Source of the DNA: Methanolacinia paynteri
GTDB lineage: Archaea; Halobacteriota; Methanomicrobia; Methanomicrobiales; Methanomicrobiaceae
Reading direction: 5' to 3'
Length of the DNA: 64,000 nucleotides
NCBI RefSeq assembly: GCF_000784355.1
Contig: NZ_KN360939.1
Location: 1 to 64,000 of the forward strand
In this document: one piece after another, positions 35,345 to 44,322 of the stretch
Position numbering within the stretch: position 1 is the stretch's first letter
Layout: each line of letters begins with the position of its first letter
Notes under the pieces: model-generated
Told to the model about the DNA's origin: nothing
Databases searched by the model: none
What the model saw: only the letters and a program-made list of their open reading frames with translations
Translations under genes and position numbers: made by a program

Positions 35345-35734
35345 TCACGACTGGCCGACAACAATCTGATAATAGGTACCGTTCCAGAAGACATACCTGT
35401 TAACTTCTCTTTTTACACAGTATAAATTCCTGAAATCCTGGATTTCGTCATAATCCCATTCAAAGTGACTGAATGTAATATGACCTCCTTCGGGATCATT
35501 CACCAGCGACATCAGAACAGGATATTGTTCGAAATCGGACTCACTTAAATTCAGAACGACGGCATCGGAATTTAAATCCGTTCCCTCAAAAGGATAAGCT
35601 CCGGCGAAATAAACAGTATCCGGGGTGAATATGTGATGATAGACTGCATATGAACAGATTAATACAACAGTAATTATGCAGACTGCTGCAATGAGTAGGA
35701 TGATATTTTTCCGGGTTTTCTTTATGTCTCTCAT
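35345..35734 (-). CDS. small membrane-anchored unknown protein, paralogue 1
   Basis: This 129-residue protein has one hydrophobic anchor (about residues 10-33) and an external domain with LNLSESDFEQYPVLMSL and a final YVFWNGTYYQIVVGQ. The adjacent gene (35784-36185) has the same layout with matching segments (NYPVLEEVL and YFEYAENYYRIGT), so the two are tandem paralogues. The family is not known to me. Confidence 0.6.
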   Translation of the reverse strand: MRDIKKTRKNIILLIAAVCIITVVLICSYAVYHHIFTPDTVYFAGAYPFEGTDLNSDAVVLNLSESDFEQYPVLMSLVNDPEGGHITFSHFEWDYDEIQDFRNLYCVKREVNRYVFWNGTYYQIVVGQS

Positions 35735-35783
35735 AATTGATTGAAACCGGTTAGTTATTTATGTAAGGCACCGGTGTGTCCTT

Positions 35784-36185
35784 TTAATCTGCATATATGG
35801 TTCCTATCCTGTAGTAATTTTCGGCATATTCAAAGTATTTTCTCTTGGCCGATTCATTATCAAAGATGTATTTATCAACAGTATCCTGTTTTATCTTTTC
35901 AGGAAAATCAACACTGCCGATGATTAGCAGGTCTCCATCCTGATATGGTTCATCGGTTTCATAACTATCGGTGTTTTGGAGAACTTCTTCCAAAACCGGA
36001 TAATTCAAAATAATCTCATCATCAAGATGAATAATTTTGCCTTCCCCGGCCTTCTGTTCTGAAACCTGAATTACCTGCAGAATATCCGGGGGAACTGTTG
36101 ATGACATCAGATGCGGGAAAGCTAAGATAACAACAATAAGGATAATTATTACTGATGAGGCCAGTAATTTCTGAAATTTATTCAT
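35784..36185 (-). CDS. small membrane-anchored unknown protein, paralogue 2
   Basis: The 133-residue protein has an N-terminal hydrophobic anchor (about residues 9-28) and an external domain of ~100 residues. It resembles its downstream neighbour in length, topology and the two segments noted there, so it arose by tandem duplication. Function is unknown. Confidence 0.6.
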   Translation of the reverse strand: MNKFQKLLASSVIIILIVVILAFPHLMSSTVPPDILQVIQVSEQKAGEGKIIHLDDEIILNYPVLEEVLQNTDSYETDEPYQDGDLLIIGSVDFPEKIKQDTVDKYIFDNESAKRKYFEYAENYYRIGTIYAD

Positions 36186-36331
36186 TGTTTCAAATCCTTC
36201 CTTGTATCTTTATACTTACTTTATCCGGCTAACGACAAACTACTTACTGCTGGAAAATTTTCTTTTTTTTAAGACAGATTCCCCCGGGAACTCTTCTACG
36301 GTTAGATCTGATTAGCGGGAATTTAATAAAA

Positions 36332-36907
36332 CTATGAACTGACATTATCAACAATCTCCTTAATTTTTCGCATGATAATACACAGAACAAAGAGAGTGAT
36401 GAGAACTTCGAAAAAGATACCGATGTCTGATATCAAACCCGTAATAATCGATGTTTCAGGGCTTACTGCCAGGTCGGCATCTTTGAAGACCGGATCGATG
36501 AACCATCCGAATAGCGGAATTATGCTCTGAAAATAATCAGGAGGAAGAGGTTGCCCTTCGATTAATTCCAGACCGATAAAGAATGCAAGGTAGGGCAATG
36601 ATACGAGCGGGAAAAAGAATGCCTCAACCATCTCATATTTTCTTTCGAATGTATTTTCAAAATAAAAAACGGCAATGGCAGAAGGGCATGCAATCGAGAA
36701 CGTGAGTAATATCAGACCTAAAATGATTACAAGAGGATCATCAGGTTGTATCTGATTCATATAGGATGCAATTATTATGAACAATATTGTATAGAGGGCA
36801 GAAACCAGCATTATTTTTTTAAATTTACCATTCAAATTCTTCAAGAATGCGTATATTGAAAGAGAAAGCAGGATCGGGATTATTATAAAAATAAAAATTA
36901 TGATCAT
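36332..36907 (-). CDS. unknown polytopic membrane protein, 191 residues
   Basis: About five to six hydrophobic segments fill the protein (roughly residues 2-20, 32-50, 58-82, 92-115, 155-182). A short external loop with IEGQPLPPDYFQS lies in the middle. I recognise no transporter or enzyme motif. It belongs to the orphan membrane-gene run. Confidence 0.55.
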   Translation of the reverse strand: MIIIFIFIIIPILLSLSIYAFLKNLNGKFKKIMLVSALYTILFIIIASYMNQIQPDDPLVIILGLILLTFSIACPSAIAVFYFENTFERKYEMVEAFFFPLVSLPYLAFFIGLELIEGQPLPPDYFQSIIPLFGWFIDPVFKDADLAVSPETSIITGLISDIGIFFEVLITLFVLCIIMRKIKEIVDNVSS

Positions 36908-36963
36908 GGTTTACTTCCATAATAATTCAGAAATTATTGGGAGATTGATTATTAGATATAAAA

Positions 36964-37623
36964 TCACTCCTCTCTCCGGCTCCCTCTCCTGATCTCTTCC
37001 AGCCATAAATTAAGCTCCTCATCGAACTCCTTCCTCCTGGCGAAATCTTCAGGAGTATACTGTCTCCTGACCTTCCTGTGCAGTTCCGGTCTCTCATCCG
37101 CAGATTCGTGAACGATCTCGGAGACGCTTTCATCTTCATCCGGGGGAACGGCAAGTGCGGGTATAACCCCAAGAAGCGTGTCTGAAAGACCGTCCCATTC
37201 TTTGTTCACCGGGAACCCGGCTGCTGCAAGCGGAACGTCCCATGTGGCGTCGACCAGCACCCACCTCTCGCCGATCAGGGCCCGGCAGGCAAGGTGGTAA
37301 CTCACAGGAAGGGATGCTGCGAGCTCCCTGAGATTGTCGGGATACCGGAACTCCTGCTGGTCCCATAGGAACGGGACACTCACGTATTTTATCGAGATTC
37401 CAAGCCTCTCAAAAAGAATCCCAAGGAGGAAATGTTTAGAAGTGCAGTCCCCTCTCCCTTCCTTTAAGAGGTTGAGAGGTCCCCTGAGCGGATCGGTCTG
37501 GTCCGGCATTATGGCATATGGCAGATCACGGATCCGGTTGAAAACCGCAATTTGGCTTTCCGGATATAAAAGCCCGTCCGCCCAATCATCAAGAAGTTTG
37601 TCGAAAAAATCTGTCTTCAGCAA
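36964..37623 (-). CDS. transglutaminase-like cysteine protein
   Basis: The 219-residue protein has a transglutaminase-like triad: Cys in GRGDCTSKH (about residue 60), His in SYHLACR (about 109) and Asp in WVLVDATWD (about 126). Such archaeal proteins are protease-like or act in peptide bond chemistry. The charged C-terminal ~45 residues (from IVHES) recur as a decayed fragment at 28661-28800. No signal peptide is present, so it is cytoplasmic. Neighbours are unknown membrane proteins. Confidence 0.75.
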   Translation of the reverse strand: MLKTDFFDKLLDDWADGLLYPESQIAVFNRIRDLPYAIMPDQTDPLRGPLNLLKEGRGDCTSKHFLLGILFERLGISIKYVSVPFLWDQQEFRYPDNLRELAASLPVSYHLACRALIGERWVLVDATWDVPLAAAGFPVNKEWDGLSDTLLGVIPALAVPPDEDESVSEIVHESADERPELHRKVRRQYTPEDFARRKEFDEELNLWLEEIRRGSRREE

Positions 37624-37780
37624 TTTCTATACCCCATCTTCAAACCTGCCGAAGCAGGCCCGGCTGATATATCAAGTTATATCCGGTGATTGATAATTTT
37701 TTCTTATATCCTGATTTCGCTTTTCAGTCCGAACATTTTTTTAATACTCGTTTCCAACTGTTAAATGTTGTGGGGGTTTA

Positions 37781-38440
37781 ATGGAACAAAAAAAGGTTAT
37801 ATTGGCTTTAGGTCTTGCAGCCGTATTTATTGTCGTTATCTCTTTATCGGCGGTTATTTTTTCAGGTGGTAGCGGTCAGTCCTTTGTGGAGGAGAATCCG
37901 AAAAATGCCGAGCTTATTTGTGATATAATCGGATACACCAATGCAGTCGAGGCAAGGTTCAATACGAGCGAGCCTGTTCCGGAGTATATCACTGAGAAAT
38001 ACGGGACGATCTACATTCCGCCTGATGTCATGACCTGCGACCTGGTGGAAATTCATGATCTGGGATTAAAGCGGGATAATTCCACCACCCTGAGAACAAG
38101 GATCTATGATACCGTATACGACCTGAATTATATATTCATTGAAAGCAGTGTGCTGGAAAACGGGCTGGGTGTTGATTCGTATTCTTCCATAATCCATTAT
38201 ATCAACGATTCGGAAAGCGCCGGGGCGGGGCTATTTGAATTCAGCGATGATGCCGGAGGAGGTTCCGGCCTGTACCGTCAGGAGATCTTTTTCCAGTCAC
38301 AGTCCGGTGAGGGATTCGGCATACATGTAAGTCCGGCCCAGGAGAGGGCATCCGCTATGAATTCTACGAAGCCTTTGTATATCGTATATTCTACAAAGGA
38401 CATTGATCACGATTACAGGATACCATTACCTGAATTATGA
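37781..38440 (+). CDS. membrane-anchored unknown secreted domain protein
   Basis: An N-terminal anchor (about residues 6-28) is followed by ~190 residues outside the membrane with several N-glycosylation-type sites and Gly-rich turns (SAGAGLFEFSDDAGGGSG). GGGGTT lies before the ATG. The next gene begins right at its stop, so the two are probably one unit. I do not recognise the family. Confidence 0.6.
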   Translation: MEQKKVILALGLAAVFIVVISLSAVIFSGGSGQSFVEENPKNAELICDIIGYTNAVEARFNTSEPVPEYITEKYGTIYIPPDVMTCDLVEIHDLGLKRDNSTTLRTRIYDTVYDLNYIFIESSVLENGLGVDSYSSIIHYINDSESAGAGLFEFSDDAGGGSGLYRQEIFFQSQSGEGFGIHVSPAQERASAMNSTKPLYIVYSTKDIDHDYRIPLPEL

Positions 38441-38451
38441 GGTTTAAAATT

Positions 38452-38913
38452 ATGAAAAAGATGAACATATTACTGACCGTTATTCTTATGGTGATCCCGG
38501 TTCTCCTCTCCTCCGGGTGCACGGGGCATTCGGACGAGGACTACCAGGAGAGACTGGCAGAATTTGCCGCAAATGTGAATGCAAGTGCTGAATACTACGA
38601 CCATGCGGTAGAATCAGATCCTGAAAACGCGACTGCATGGTGCGTCAGGGCGATGTATTACAACGGCAATTTCAACCAGCACGATAAAGCCCTCGAAAGC
38701 GTGAACCGTTCGCTGGAACTGGAACCTGAATATGCTCTTGCATGGTACGTTAAAGGCATCATCCTCTTAAATTCGGGCGACAAGGAAGGGGCATCGGTAT
38801 GCTTCGATAATGCAGTAAAATATGATCCATCTTATTCCGGATCGATTCCGGATGTTGAAAAGTTCGGATCGGAGGGGACTGATTTTATTGCGGTCTCCTA
38901 TAAAGAAGAATGA
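38452..38913 (+). CDS. TPR-repeat lipoprotein
   Basis: I chose the ATG at 38452, preceded by GAGG at a good distance; an in-frame ATG at 38437 overlaps the upstream stop. The protein has a signal segment ending in the lipobox LLSSGC. About two TPR repeats follow (ATAWCVRAMYYNGNF, DKALESVNRSLELEPEYALA and WYVKGIILLNSGDKEGASV as separate pieces). TPR lipoproteins act as surface scaffolds. Its partner may be the preceding membrane-anchored protein. Confidence 0.7.
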   Translation: MKKMNILLTVILMVIPVLLSSGCTGHSDEDYQERLAEFAANVNASAEYYDHAVESDPENATAWCVRAMYYNGNFNQHDKALESVNRSLELEPEYALAWYVKGIILLNSGDKEGASVCFDNAVKYDPSYSGSIPDVEKFGSEGTDFIAVSYKEE

Positions 38914-39035
38914 AAATTTATTTTTATAATTTTTAAAGCCGCAATCCAGAGCAGGGAATAAATCGTCCAAAGGAAGATCGGCTACACTGCGATGGAATTA
39001 TTCGAAGGAAAAGAATAAACTGAGGAGTTTCATCC

Positions 39036-39878
39036 TCACTTTATTGCAGTATAGAAATCAACGGTCTCCGCACAGTAAAAGTCCTCTATGGAGAGAACAT
39101 TCTCATAACAGGTGACATCCGAAAATCCCCTGCCCTCAAGAATCTGTTTAAGATCGCCGGAATTATAATAATGCGTCCAGAACCGGTAGATGCGATAGTC
39201 CTCAGGTTCCGAATATATGATCGTCTGGCTTAGGATGACCTTTTCGTCCTCATAATGGAATGATTCCGTAAGGGCAAGATACGGTTCGGCCCTCCAGAAT
39301 CCACCCGAACCGGCAGCTTCCCAGCTTTTTTCACCGGGGTTCATTACTGTAGGTGTGTTGTCGTTCATCGTATCGAAGACGAACATTCCTCCGGGCTTCA
39401 ATACCGAATACACCTTCTCAAGGAGGACATCCCTCTCGCCAGGATTAAGGACATCTAAGTCGCAGAAGATCATCATAACGAGATCGAACTTTTCAGAAAG
39501 ATCAAGTTCGAGATAGTTCTTGTTGATGTATTCTATATCCAGATCCTTTTCCTGTGCCGATTTCTTTGCATAATCTATGGACCTTTTCGAGAGGTCGACG
39601 CCGGTTATGTCATGCCCGGCCTTTGCAAACATCTCGCAGTAGAGTCCCGGGCCGCACCCGAGATCGAGGATTTTGGCGTTTTCCTTTCCAAGCCGGTCAA
39701 AAATCCATCCGACTGTCTTTTCAATCGCCGGTTTTCTCCGGCTTGCGAGATCCGAATCCTGGCTGAGGTGCGTCTCAAGGAGAATTTTCGAGATGTGTTC
39801 GTCATTCCACATCTCACAGTTTCCTTTCTCGTAGAGCGGCGGTCTCTGTGTAATTTGTCCAATTTTTTTCAAATTCAT
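39036..39878 (-). CDS. class I SAM-dependent methyltransferase
   Basis: The protein has the SAM-binding motif ILDLGCGPGLYCEMF, then GHDITGVDLSKRSIDYA as motif II, and LVMMIFCDLDVL and LLEKVYSVLKPGGMFVFD as motifs IV and post-IV. The N-terminus, MWNDEHISKILLETHLS, is typical of a common archaeal/bacterial small-molecule methyltransferase family. The frame is open to a TTG at 39932, but the ATG at 39878 is the more likely start. The substrate is unknown. Confidence 0.85.
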   Translation of the reverse strand: MNLKKIGQITQRPPLYEKGNCEMWNDEHISKILLETHLSQDSDLASRRKPAIEKTVGWIFDRLGKENAKILDLGCGPGLYCEMFAKAGHDITGVDLSKRSIDYAKKSAQEKDLDIEYINKNYLELDLSEKFDLVMMIFCDLDVLNPGERDVLLEKVYSVLKPGGMFVFDTMNDNTPTVMNPGEKSWEAAGSGGFWRAEPYLALTESFHYEDEKVILSQTIIYSEPEDYRIYRFWTHYYNSGDLKQILEGRGFSDVTCYENVLSIEDFYCAETVDFYTAIK

Positions 39879-40083
39879 TATTTCACATTTAATATATCGG
39901 GATATTCTTCGGGCGGTCCTGTTAATTTGCAATATATGAGTATTATTAGTAATGATCTTTTTCCGGGAAAAAAAATTCCGTAATAATACAGTAATCCGGT
40001 TGCTCCCGGCCGGAAAGTCAGGGTTAGTACTTACTGCTGATCGAAAAAGAAATATTTGTTCGTTCTCAATTACATTTTATTGA

Positions 40084-40422
40084 ATGGGGGTTATTGTGAA
40101 TAAAGGTACACTCATTTTACTATTGATTGTTATTATCCTGACTCCCGGATGCCTGTCGGAAAAGGAATATACCGGCGATGAACTGACCGACATAGCACTG
40201 GCCGATCCAGGTGTTGCTGAAATTTTCGATGGTCATGAGTACGCAATCATCGATTACGGCCCAGCCGTACTGAACGAACAGGACGTCTATTACGTGAAAA
40301 TATCCGTCGATAAGGGAGGAAAACTGCCGATACCTTATCTGGTGTTTATAAGCAAAACCGGGCAGGTGATCCAGATCTCCGAACAGTTTCCTGTAATCGA
40401 TCCCGCCACTATTGAACACTGA
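40084..40422 (+). CDS. small lipoprotein of unknown function
   Basis: A signal segment ends in the lipobox LTPGC (about residues 19-23), and ~90 mature residues follow with an alternating beta pattern. The start at 40084 gives GVIV before the hydrophobic part; an in-frame GTG at 40096 preceded by GGGGGT is also possible. A TPR lipoprotein and several other secreted proteins lie nearby. No family is recognised. Confidence 0.6.
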   Translation: MGVIVNKGTLILLLIVIILTPGCLSEKEYTGDELTDIALADPGVAEIFDGHEYAIIDYGPAVLNEQDVYYVKISVDKGGKLPIPYLVFISKTGQVIQISEQFPVIDPATIEH

Positions 40423-40462
40423 TGAATAATTGCACCAATTACGTGTTCCGGGCAGCCCAGGT

Positions 40463-40478
40463 TAAAAAATAAAAAAGA
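40463..40478 (-). terminator. T-rich terminator of the nif operon
   Basis: On the minus strand CTTTTTTATTTTTTAA follows the last nif-operon gene by about 20 bases. This is consistent with archaeal intrinsic termination. Confidence 0.5.
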
Positions 40479-40497
40479 AGGTAGTTGATGGATAAGG

Positions 40498-41151
40498 TTA
40501 TGATTCGGCTCTCTTCGGGGTCAGGACGACAAGGTACTCTCCCGGCCCCGTCTTTTCGGACTCGCAGTCAAGTCCGCTCATAACGGCGTCGAGTTCGATC
40601 CACGGGGGAACGTGGTCGCAGATAACCTCGAGCCGCTCGAAATCTCCTGTCCTGACGAAATGCTGGAGTATTTTTTTACTGCTGATTCCGGGGATCTTTC
40701 CCTGGACATCTTTGATAGAGATGGTATAGTTCTTTGGAGATATTTCAAGGGGTGCAGGGATCTCGAATACGGTTGACTTTCCGGCTTTCTCTTCGGCTTC
40801 CTCCTCTTCGACGACGTCATCGAGAAATTCAGCCGGCCGTCCTTCGATCTCCCAGATTGAGAAACCGGCCTTCTGGAGTTCGAAGAAAACCGCTCCGCTT
40901 GCGGCTCTCGCCACAAAGACACGGCAATCCCCTAAGAAATCCATCAGGCCGGAGATCTTAAGCCTGATCTCCTGAAGGGATTCTCCTTTCATCTCGAACC
41001 CGGTCTCGCGGATGGGCTGCCACGAGCAGTCATCGCCTCTTTCGTATACTATGATCGTTCCGGGCTCGGAGAGTATTCCAGTGGTCCCTTCGGAACCCAG
41101 GATTACTGCAACTTCAGTTCTCTTCCCTTCGCAGGCTTCACATGGACACAT
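40498..41151 (-). CDS. AnfO-family nitrogenase accessory protein
   Basis: The 217-residue protein matches what I know of the AnfO family: an N-terminal GTIIVYERGDD strand, GDCRVFVARAASGAVFFELQ (about 93-112), the segment FSIWEIEGRPAEFLDDV (about 117-133), and a C-terminal domain with ISSKKILQHFVRTGDFERLE and ICDHVPPWIELD. AnfO was named from Fe-only nitrogenase clusters. Here it ends a nif operon that looks Mo-type, so it is out of place or has a broader role. It begins with MCPCEACEG, a Cys-rich N-terminus that could bind a cluster. It is 9 bases after the ferredoxin gene. Confidence 0.7.
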   Translation of the reverse strand: MCPCEACEGKRTEVAVILGSEGTTGILSEPGTIIVYERGDDCSWQPIRETGFEMKGESLQEIRLKISGLMDFLGDCRVFVARAASGAVFFELQKAGFSIWEIEGRPAEFLDDVVEEEEAEEKAGKSTVFEIPAPLEISPKNYTISIKDVQGKIPGISSKKILQHFVRTGDFERLEVICDHVPPWIELDAVMSGLDCESEKTGPGEYLVVLTPKRAES

Positions 41152-41160
41152 GAATTTTAC

Positions 41161-41469
41161 TCAGATCTCCAGGCGGGTTACGACATTCCCACCTTCGATG
41201 TGCTCGTCGAGGATCTCCTCCACGTCGTCGGGCGTGACGGATCCGTACCAGACATTGTCCGGGTATACGACAACGATCGGTCCCTTGTCGCATATCCCGA
41301 AGCATCCGGTATTGTTGACGAACACTTCTCCGCCGAGGTCTCGTTCATCTATCTCTTCAACGAATCTCATCAGGATATCCACTCCTGCCTGGGAATGGCA
41401 GTATCCCTTCTGCTGGCCGTTAGGCTTTGAACTTGAACATACGAATATGTGGTATTTTGGTTTCTGCAT
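41161..41469 (-). CDS. thioredoxin-like [2Fe-2S] ferredoxin
   Basis: The 102-residue protein has Cys in FVCSSSKP (about residue 11), YCHSQAG (about 24) and TGCFGICDKGP (about 56 and 60), the pattern of thioredoxin-fold [2Fe-2S] ferredoxins. Such ferredoxins accompany nitrogenases in several organisms. It starts 15 bases after nifN and precedes the AnfO-like gene, so it is part of the operon. It may donate electrons or protect the nitrogenase. The exact role is unknown. Confidence 0.85.
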   Translation of the reverse strand: MQKPKYHIFVCSSSKPNGQQKGYCHSQAGVDILMRFVEEIDERDLGGEVFVNNTGCFGICDKGPIVVVYPDNVWYGSVTPDDVEEILDEHIEGGNVVTRLEI

Positions 41470-41484
41470 GTCTTTTGCCTCTGT

Positions 41485-42918
41485 TTATTCTGCTGTAAAT
41501 CCAGTCTCCGTTACCGTGGCTATCTTCGAGAGAAGCTCCTGCTTTCTGAGTTCGCGGTATGAAGAGTGCTTCTTTTCGAGTATGGTGTTTGTGAACCGGT
41601 CGAGGAATGATAACGTTCCTCCGTATCCTGCAGATAGTATCCTCTGGCCTCCGACACGGTCATGGATCGGGAAACCGGCCCTGACGATCCTGATGTCGTG
41701 CTTCTCCTCGAGCAGTCTTCCTCCCGAATGGCCGATGGCAATATTCGAACCGGCCTCAAGTGCGGCCGCCTCGATCATGGAGAAGTCCGCACCTTCGAGA
41801 ATAACCGGGTACTCGTCGCAGTCCGATTCTTCAAGGAGCTTTTCGAGTGCAGGTATAAGCCGCGAATGGGCCGATCCAGTCGCGATTACCGAAGGGATCG
41901 ATCCATTCTCAAGGCATAATGAGGTATAGGCATAGACAAGCTCCGGCTCCCCGTAGATTACCGGCCTTGCCGATGCATTATACTTATGCGAATCGGCCAT
42001 TGCATCAATAAGCCAGCCACGTTCATAACCGAGGCTCTTCGGCATGGGCTTTCCGGTGATTCTCTTCAGGGTGTCCATGAGCATGTCCGTATTACCTATG
42101 CCTATCGGCAGGGGAAGGTTGATCAGTGGGACACCGAAGTTCTCCTCAAGGTAATGCCCGGGTGAGATATTCTTCTCACAGGTGAGTCCGAACTGGATCG
42201 TAACCGGGGCACCGCTCATCTCCGAAATAGCCGACGTTGGTGTTCCACCGTCCGGGATCTTCATGTACTTTCCGGCGAACGGGCGGTCAAGAGTCATGGA
42301 ATAGTCGGGCAGGAGCGTGTATTCGACGCCCCATGTATCGAGGATCATCCTGATCGCCTTTATATCGGCAGTGCTGATATGCGGGATTATCACGTTGATC
42401 CTCTTGTGGTAGGCGATGTCCTTTCTTGTGTAGTGTACGATTATGTCCCTGGTCGCGGTCCAGAATCCTTCGGTGTGGCTCTTGTCGTAGCTCGGTGTCG
42501 AGACAGGGATTATGTCGGTGTCGATCTCTCCCTTCTCTGCCTTGTAAGTGGAGATTATCCTGTTCAGATCCTCTCCCATCGTCTCGGTCAGGCAGGTTGT
42601 GAGGACGCCTATGACCTTCGGCTTATAGACTCTCCTCACATTGTCGAGCGCCTTCATGAGATTCTGTTCACCACCGTAGATGGTCTGCTTCTCGTTCAGG
42701 GAGGATGATGCCACGTCGATCGGCTCGTGGTAATGCTCCACGTTGGTCAGTCTCATGTATGTGCTGCATCCCTGCGAACCATGAACCAGGGCCATAGATC
42801 CTTCGACGCCCTTGAAGGCGACAACTCCTCCGAGCGGCATGCACATGTGGCACTGGTTCTCGTTGACAAGTTTGGCCGTATCCGTGTGATTGGTTCTGGT
42901 GTGATCGGAATTTGGCAT
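41485..42918 (-). CDS. nifN: nitrogenase cofactor scaffold NifN
   Basis: The protein has NifK/NifN features: CHMCMPLGGVVAFKGVEGSM near the start, VHGSQGCSTYMR, and TTCLTETMGEDL. With NifE it builds the FeMo-cofactor. I chose the ATG at 42918 because GGGAGG lies 9 bases before it and it falls directly after the nifE stop; the frame is open further upstream (to 42969) inside nifE. The extra C-terminal region SKIATVTETGF is short. Gene order nifE-nifN supports the call. Confidence 0.93.
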   Translation of the reverse strand: MPNSDHTRTNHTDTAKLVNENQCHMCMPLGGVVAFKGVEGSMALVHGSQGCSTYMRLTNVEHYHEPIDVASSSLNEKQTIYGGEQNLMKALDNVRRVYKPKVIGVLTTCLTETMGEDLNRIISTYKAEKGEIDTDIIPVSTPSYDKSHTEGFWTATRDIIVHYTRKDIAYHKRINVIIPHISTADIKAIRMILDTWGVEYTLLPDYSMTLDRPFAGKYMKIPDGGTPTSAISEMSGAPVTIQFGLTCEKNISPGHYLEENFGVPLINLPLPIGIGNTDMLMDTLKRITGKPMPKSLGYERGWLIDAMADSHKYNASARPVIYGEPELVYAYTSLCLENGSIPSVIATGSAHSRLIPALEKLLEESDCDEYPVILEGADFSMIEAAALEAGSNIAIGHSGGRLLEEKHDIRIVRAGFPIHDRVGGQRILSAGYGGTLSFLDRFTNTILEKKHSSYRELRKQELLSKIATVTETGFTAE

Positions 42919-42920
42919 TA

Positions 42921-44303
42921 TTACATTCCTCCCTTCTCTTCTCTCATGTACTTCCATACCGGGGAGCATGTGGTGGCATAGACCTCGCGGATGAACTTTA
43001 TAGCCCCTTCAAATCCAATGAGGCCGTCCTTCCTGTCATGGTTGTGGTCGATGAAGCCGACGCCCAGCTTGTATGCAAGGAAACGCTCCTTCACACCGCC
43101 TGCCATGACGTCGACCTTCTTCTCGACCAGGAACTTCTCTATCTCCGCCGGATTTGCATCATCGATAATGACCGTTCCTTCACTGAGCAGTCTGCCCATT
43201 CTCTCGTACTCTTCCTGCTTTCCTGTCTGGGTGCCCGTAAGGACGATCTCCATCCCGAGATCCTGCAGCTGGCGGATGATTGCAAACGCCTTGAAAGCAC
43301 CGCCCACGTAGATCGCGGCACGTTTTCCTTCGAGCTTCTTCCTGTACTTCGCGTTGACTTCACGGACAGCCCCGATCTCCCTTTCGATAAGGGCCTCGCA
43401 ATGTGCGGTGATCTCCGGGTCGTCATAGAACTCAGCGATCTTTCTAAGGCTCTCGGCCGTGTTGTCCGCACCGAAGAAGTTCACATCGATGTACGGTATG
43501 CCGAAGTCTTCCTGCATCTTGTTCGCCAGCCAGTGCATTGAACCAGTACACTGCACGAGGTTCAGGCACGAACCGGGAGACTTCTTCAGGGCTTCGACGG
43601 TCGAATCGCCTGTCATTGCGACATTGATCTCGATCCCCATCTCACGGAGATATCTCTCGACGACCCACTTCTCTCCCCCGAGGTTGTATTCGCCGAGGAA
43701 GTTCAGCTTCCTTGTCTTCTCGATGACATCTCCTTCCTTTGGAGTTATGAGCTTGTAGAGTGCCTCTCCTGCAGCCCGGTAACCAACAACCTTGTTGCCC
43801 GATACGAAACCGCTCGACTCGACCGGGATTACGTCTATCCCGTATGTCTGCGAGGCATTCTTACAGACGGCGATGATGTCGTCCCCGATCATCCCGACAA
43901 CGCAGGTAGAGTAGACGAATATCGCGGGAGGGTTGTACTTCTCCACCAGCTCGTCTATGCAGGCGGCCAGCTTCTTCTCCCCTCCGAAGATTACATCCTT
44001 CTCCTTCATGTCGGTGGAGAAGCTCTTCCTGTAGTTTTCAGAACCGCTCGAAAGACTGCCCCGTATATCGTATGTATACGAGGCGCAGCCGATCGGCCCG
44101 TGAACCAGATGGATCGCATCGGTCACCGGATTCAAAACGACCCTTGCACCACAGAATACACATGCCCGCTGGCTTACCGCGCCTGCCAGGCTGTCTGATG
44201 TGCAGCATATGCTGCTCTTGTTTTTACCTGTGGTGACGATCGAATTCCGGCGCTCTGTGATCAGGTTATCCGTATCCGCTGTCAGCGAACATGTGTTATC
44301 CAT
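42921..44303 (-). CDS. nifE: nitrogenase cofactor scaffold NifE
   Basis: This NifD-like protein has ACVFCGARVVLNPVTDAIHL near the start, VHGPIGCASYTYD, and STCVVGMIGDD, the Cys positions of the scaffold. NifEN accepts a precursor from NifB and matures it. No nifB is in the window. The ATG at 44303 (TGACAATG after GGAGG) is the best start; the frame runs to 44384 inside nifK. It lies between nifK and nifN, about 20 bases after nifK. Confidence 0.93.
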   Translation of the reverse strand: MDNTCSLTADTDNLITERRNSIVTTGKNKSSICCTSDSLAGAVSQRACVFCGARVVLNPVTDAIHLVHGPIGCASYTYDIRGSLSSGSENYRKSFSTDMKEKDVIFGGEKKLAACIDELVEKYNPPAIFVYSTCVVGMIGDDIIAVCKNASQTYGIDVIPVESSGFVSGNKVVGYRAAGEALYKLITPKEGDVIEKTRKLNFLGEYNLGGEKWVVERYLREMGIEINVAMTGDSTVEALKKSPGSCLNLVQCTGSMHWLANKMQEDFGIPYIDVNFFGADNTAESLRKIAEFYDDPEITAHCEALIEREIGAVREVNAKYRKKLEGKRAAIYVGGAFKAFAIIRQLQDLGMEIVLTGTQTGKQEEYERMGRLLSEGTVIIDDANPAEIEKFLVEKKVDVMAGGVKERFLAYKLGVGFIDHNHDRKDGLIGFEGAIKFIREVYATTCSPVWKYMREEKGGM

Positions 44304-44322
44304 TGTCATTCCTCCTTTTCCG

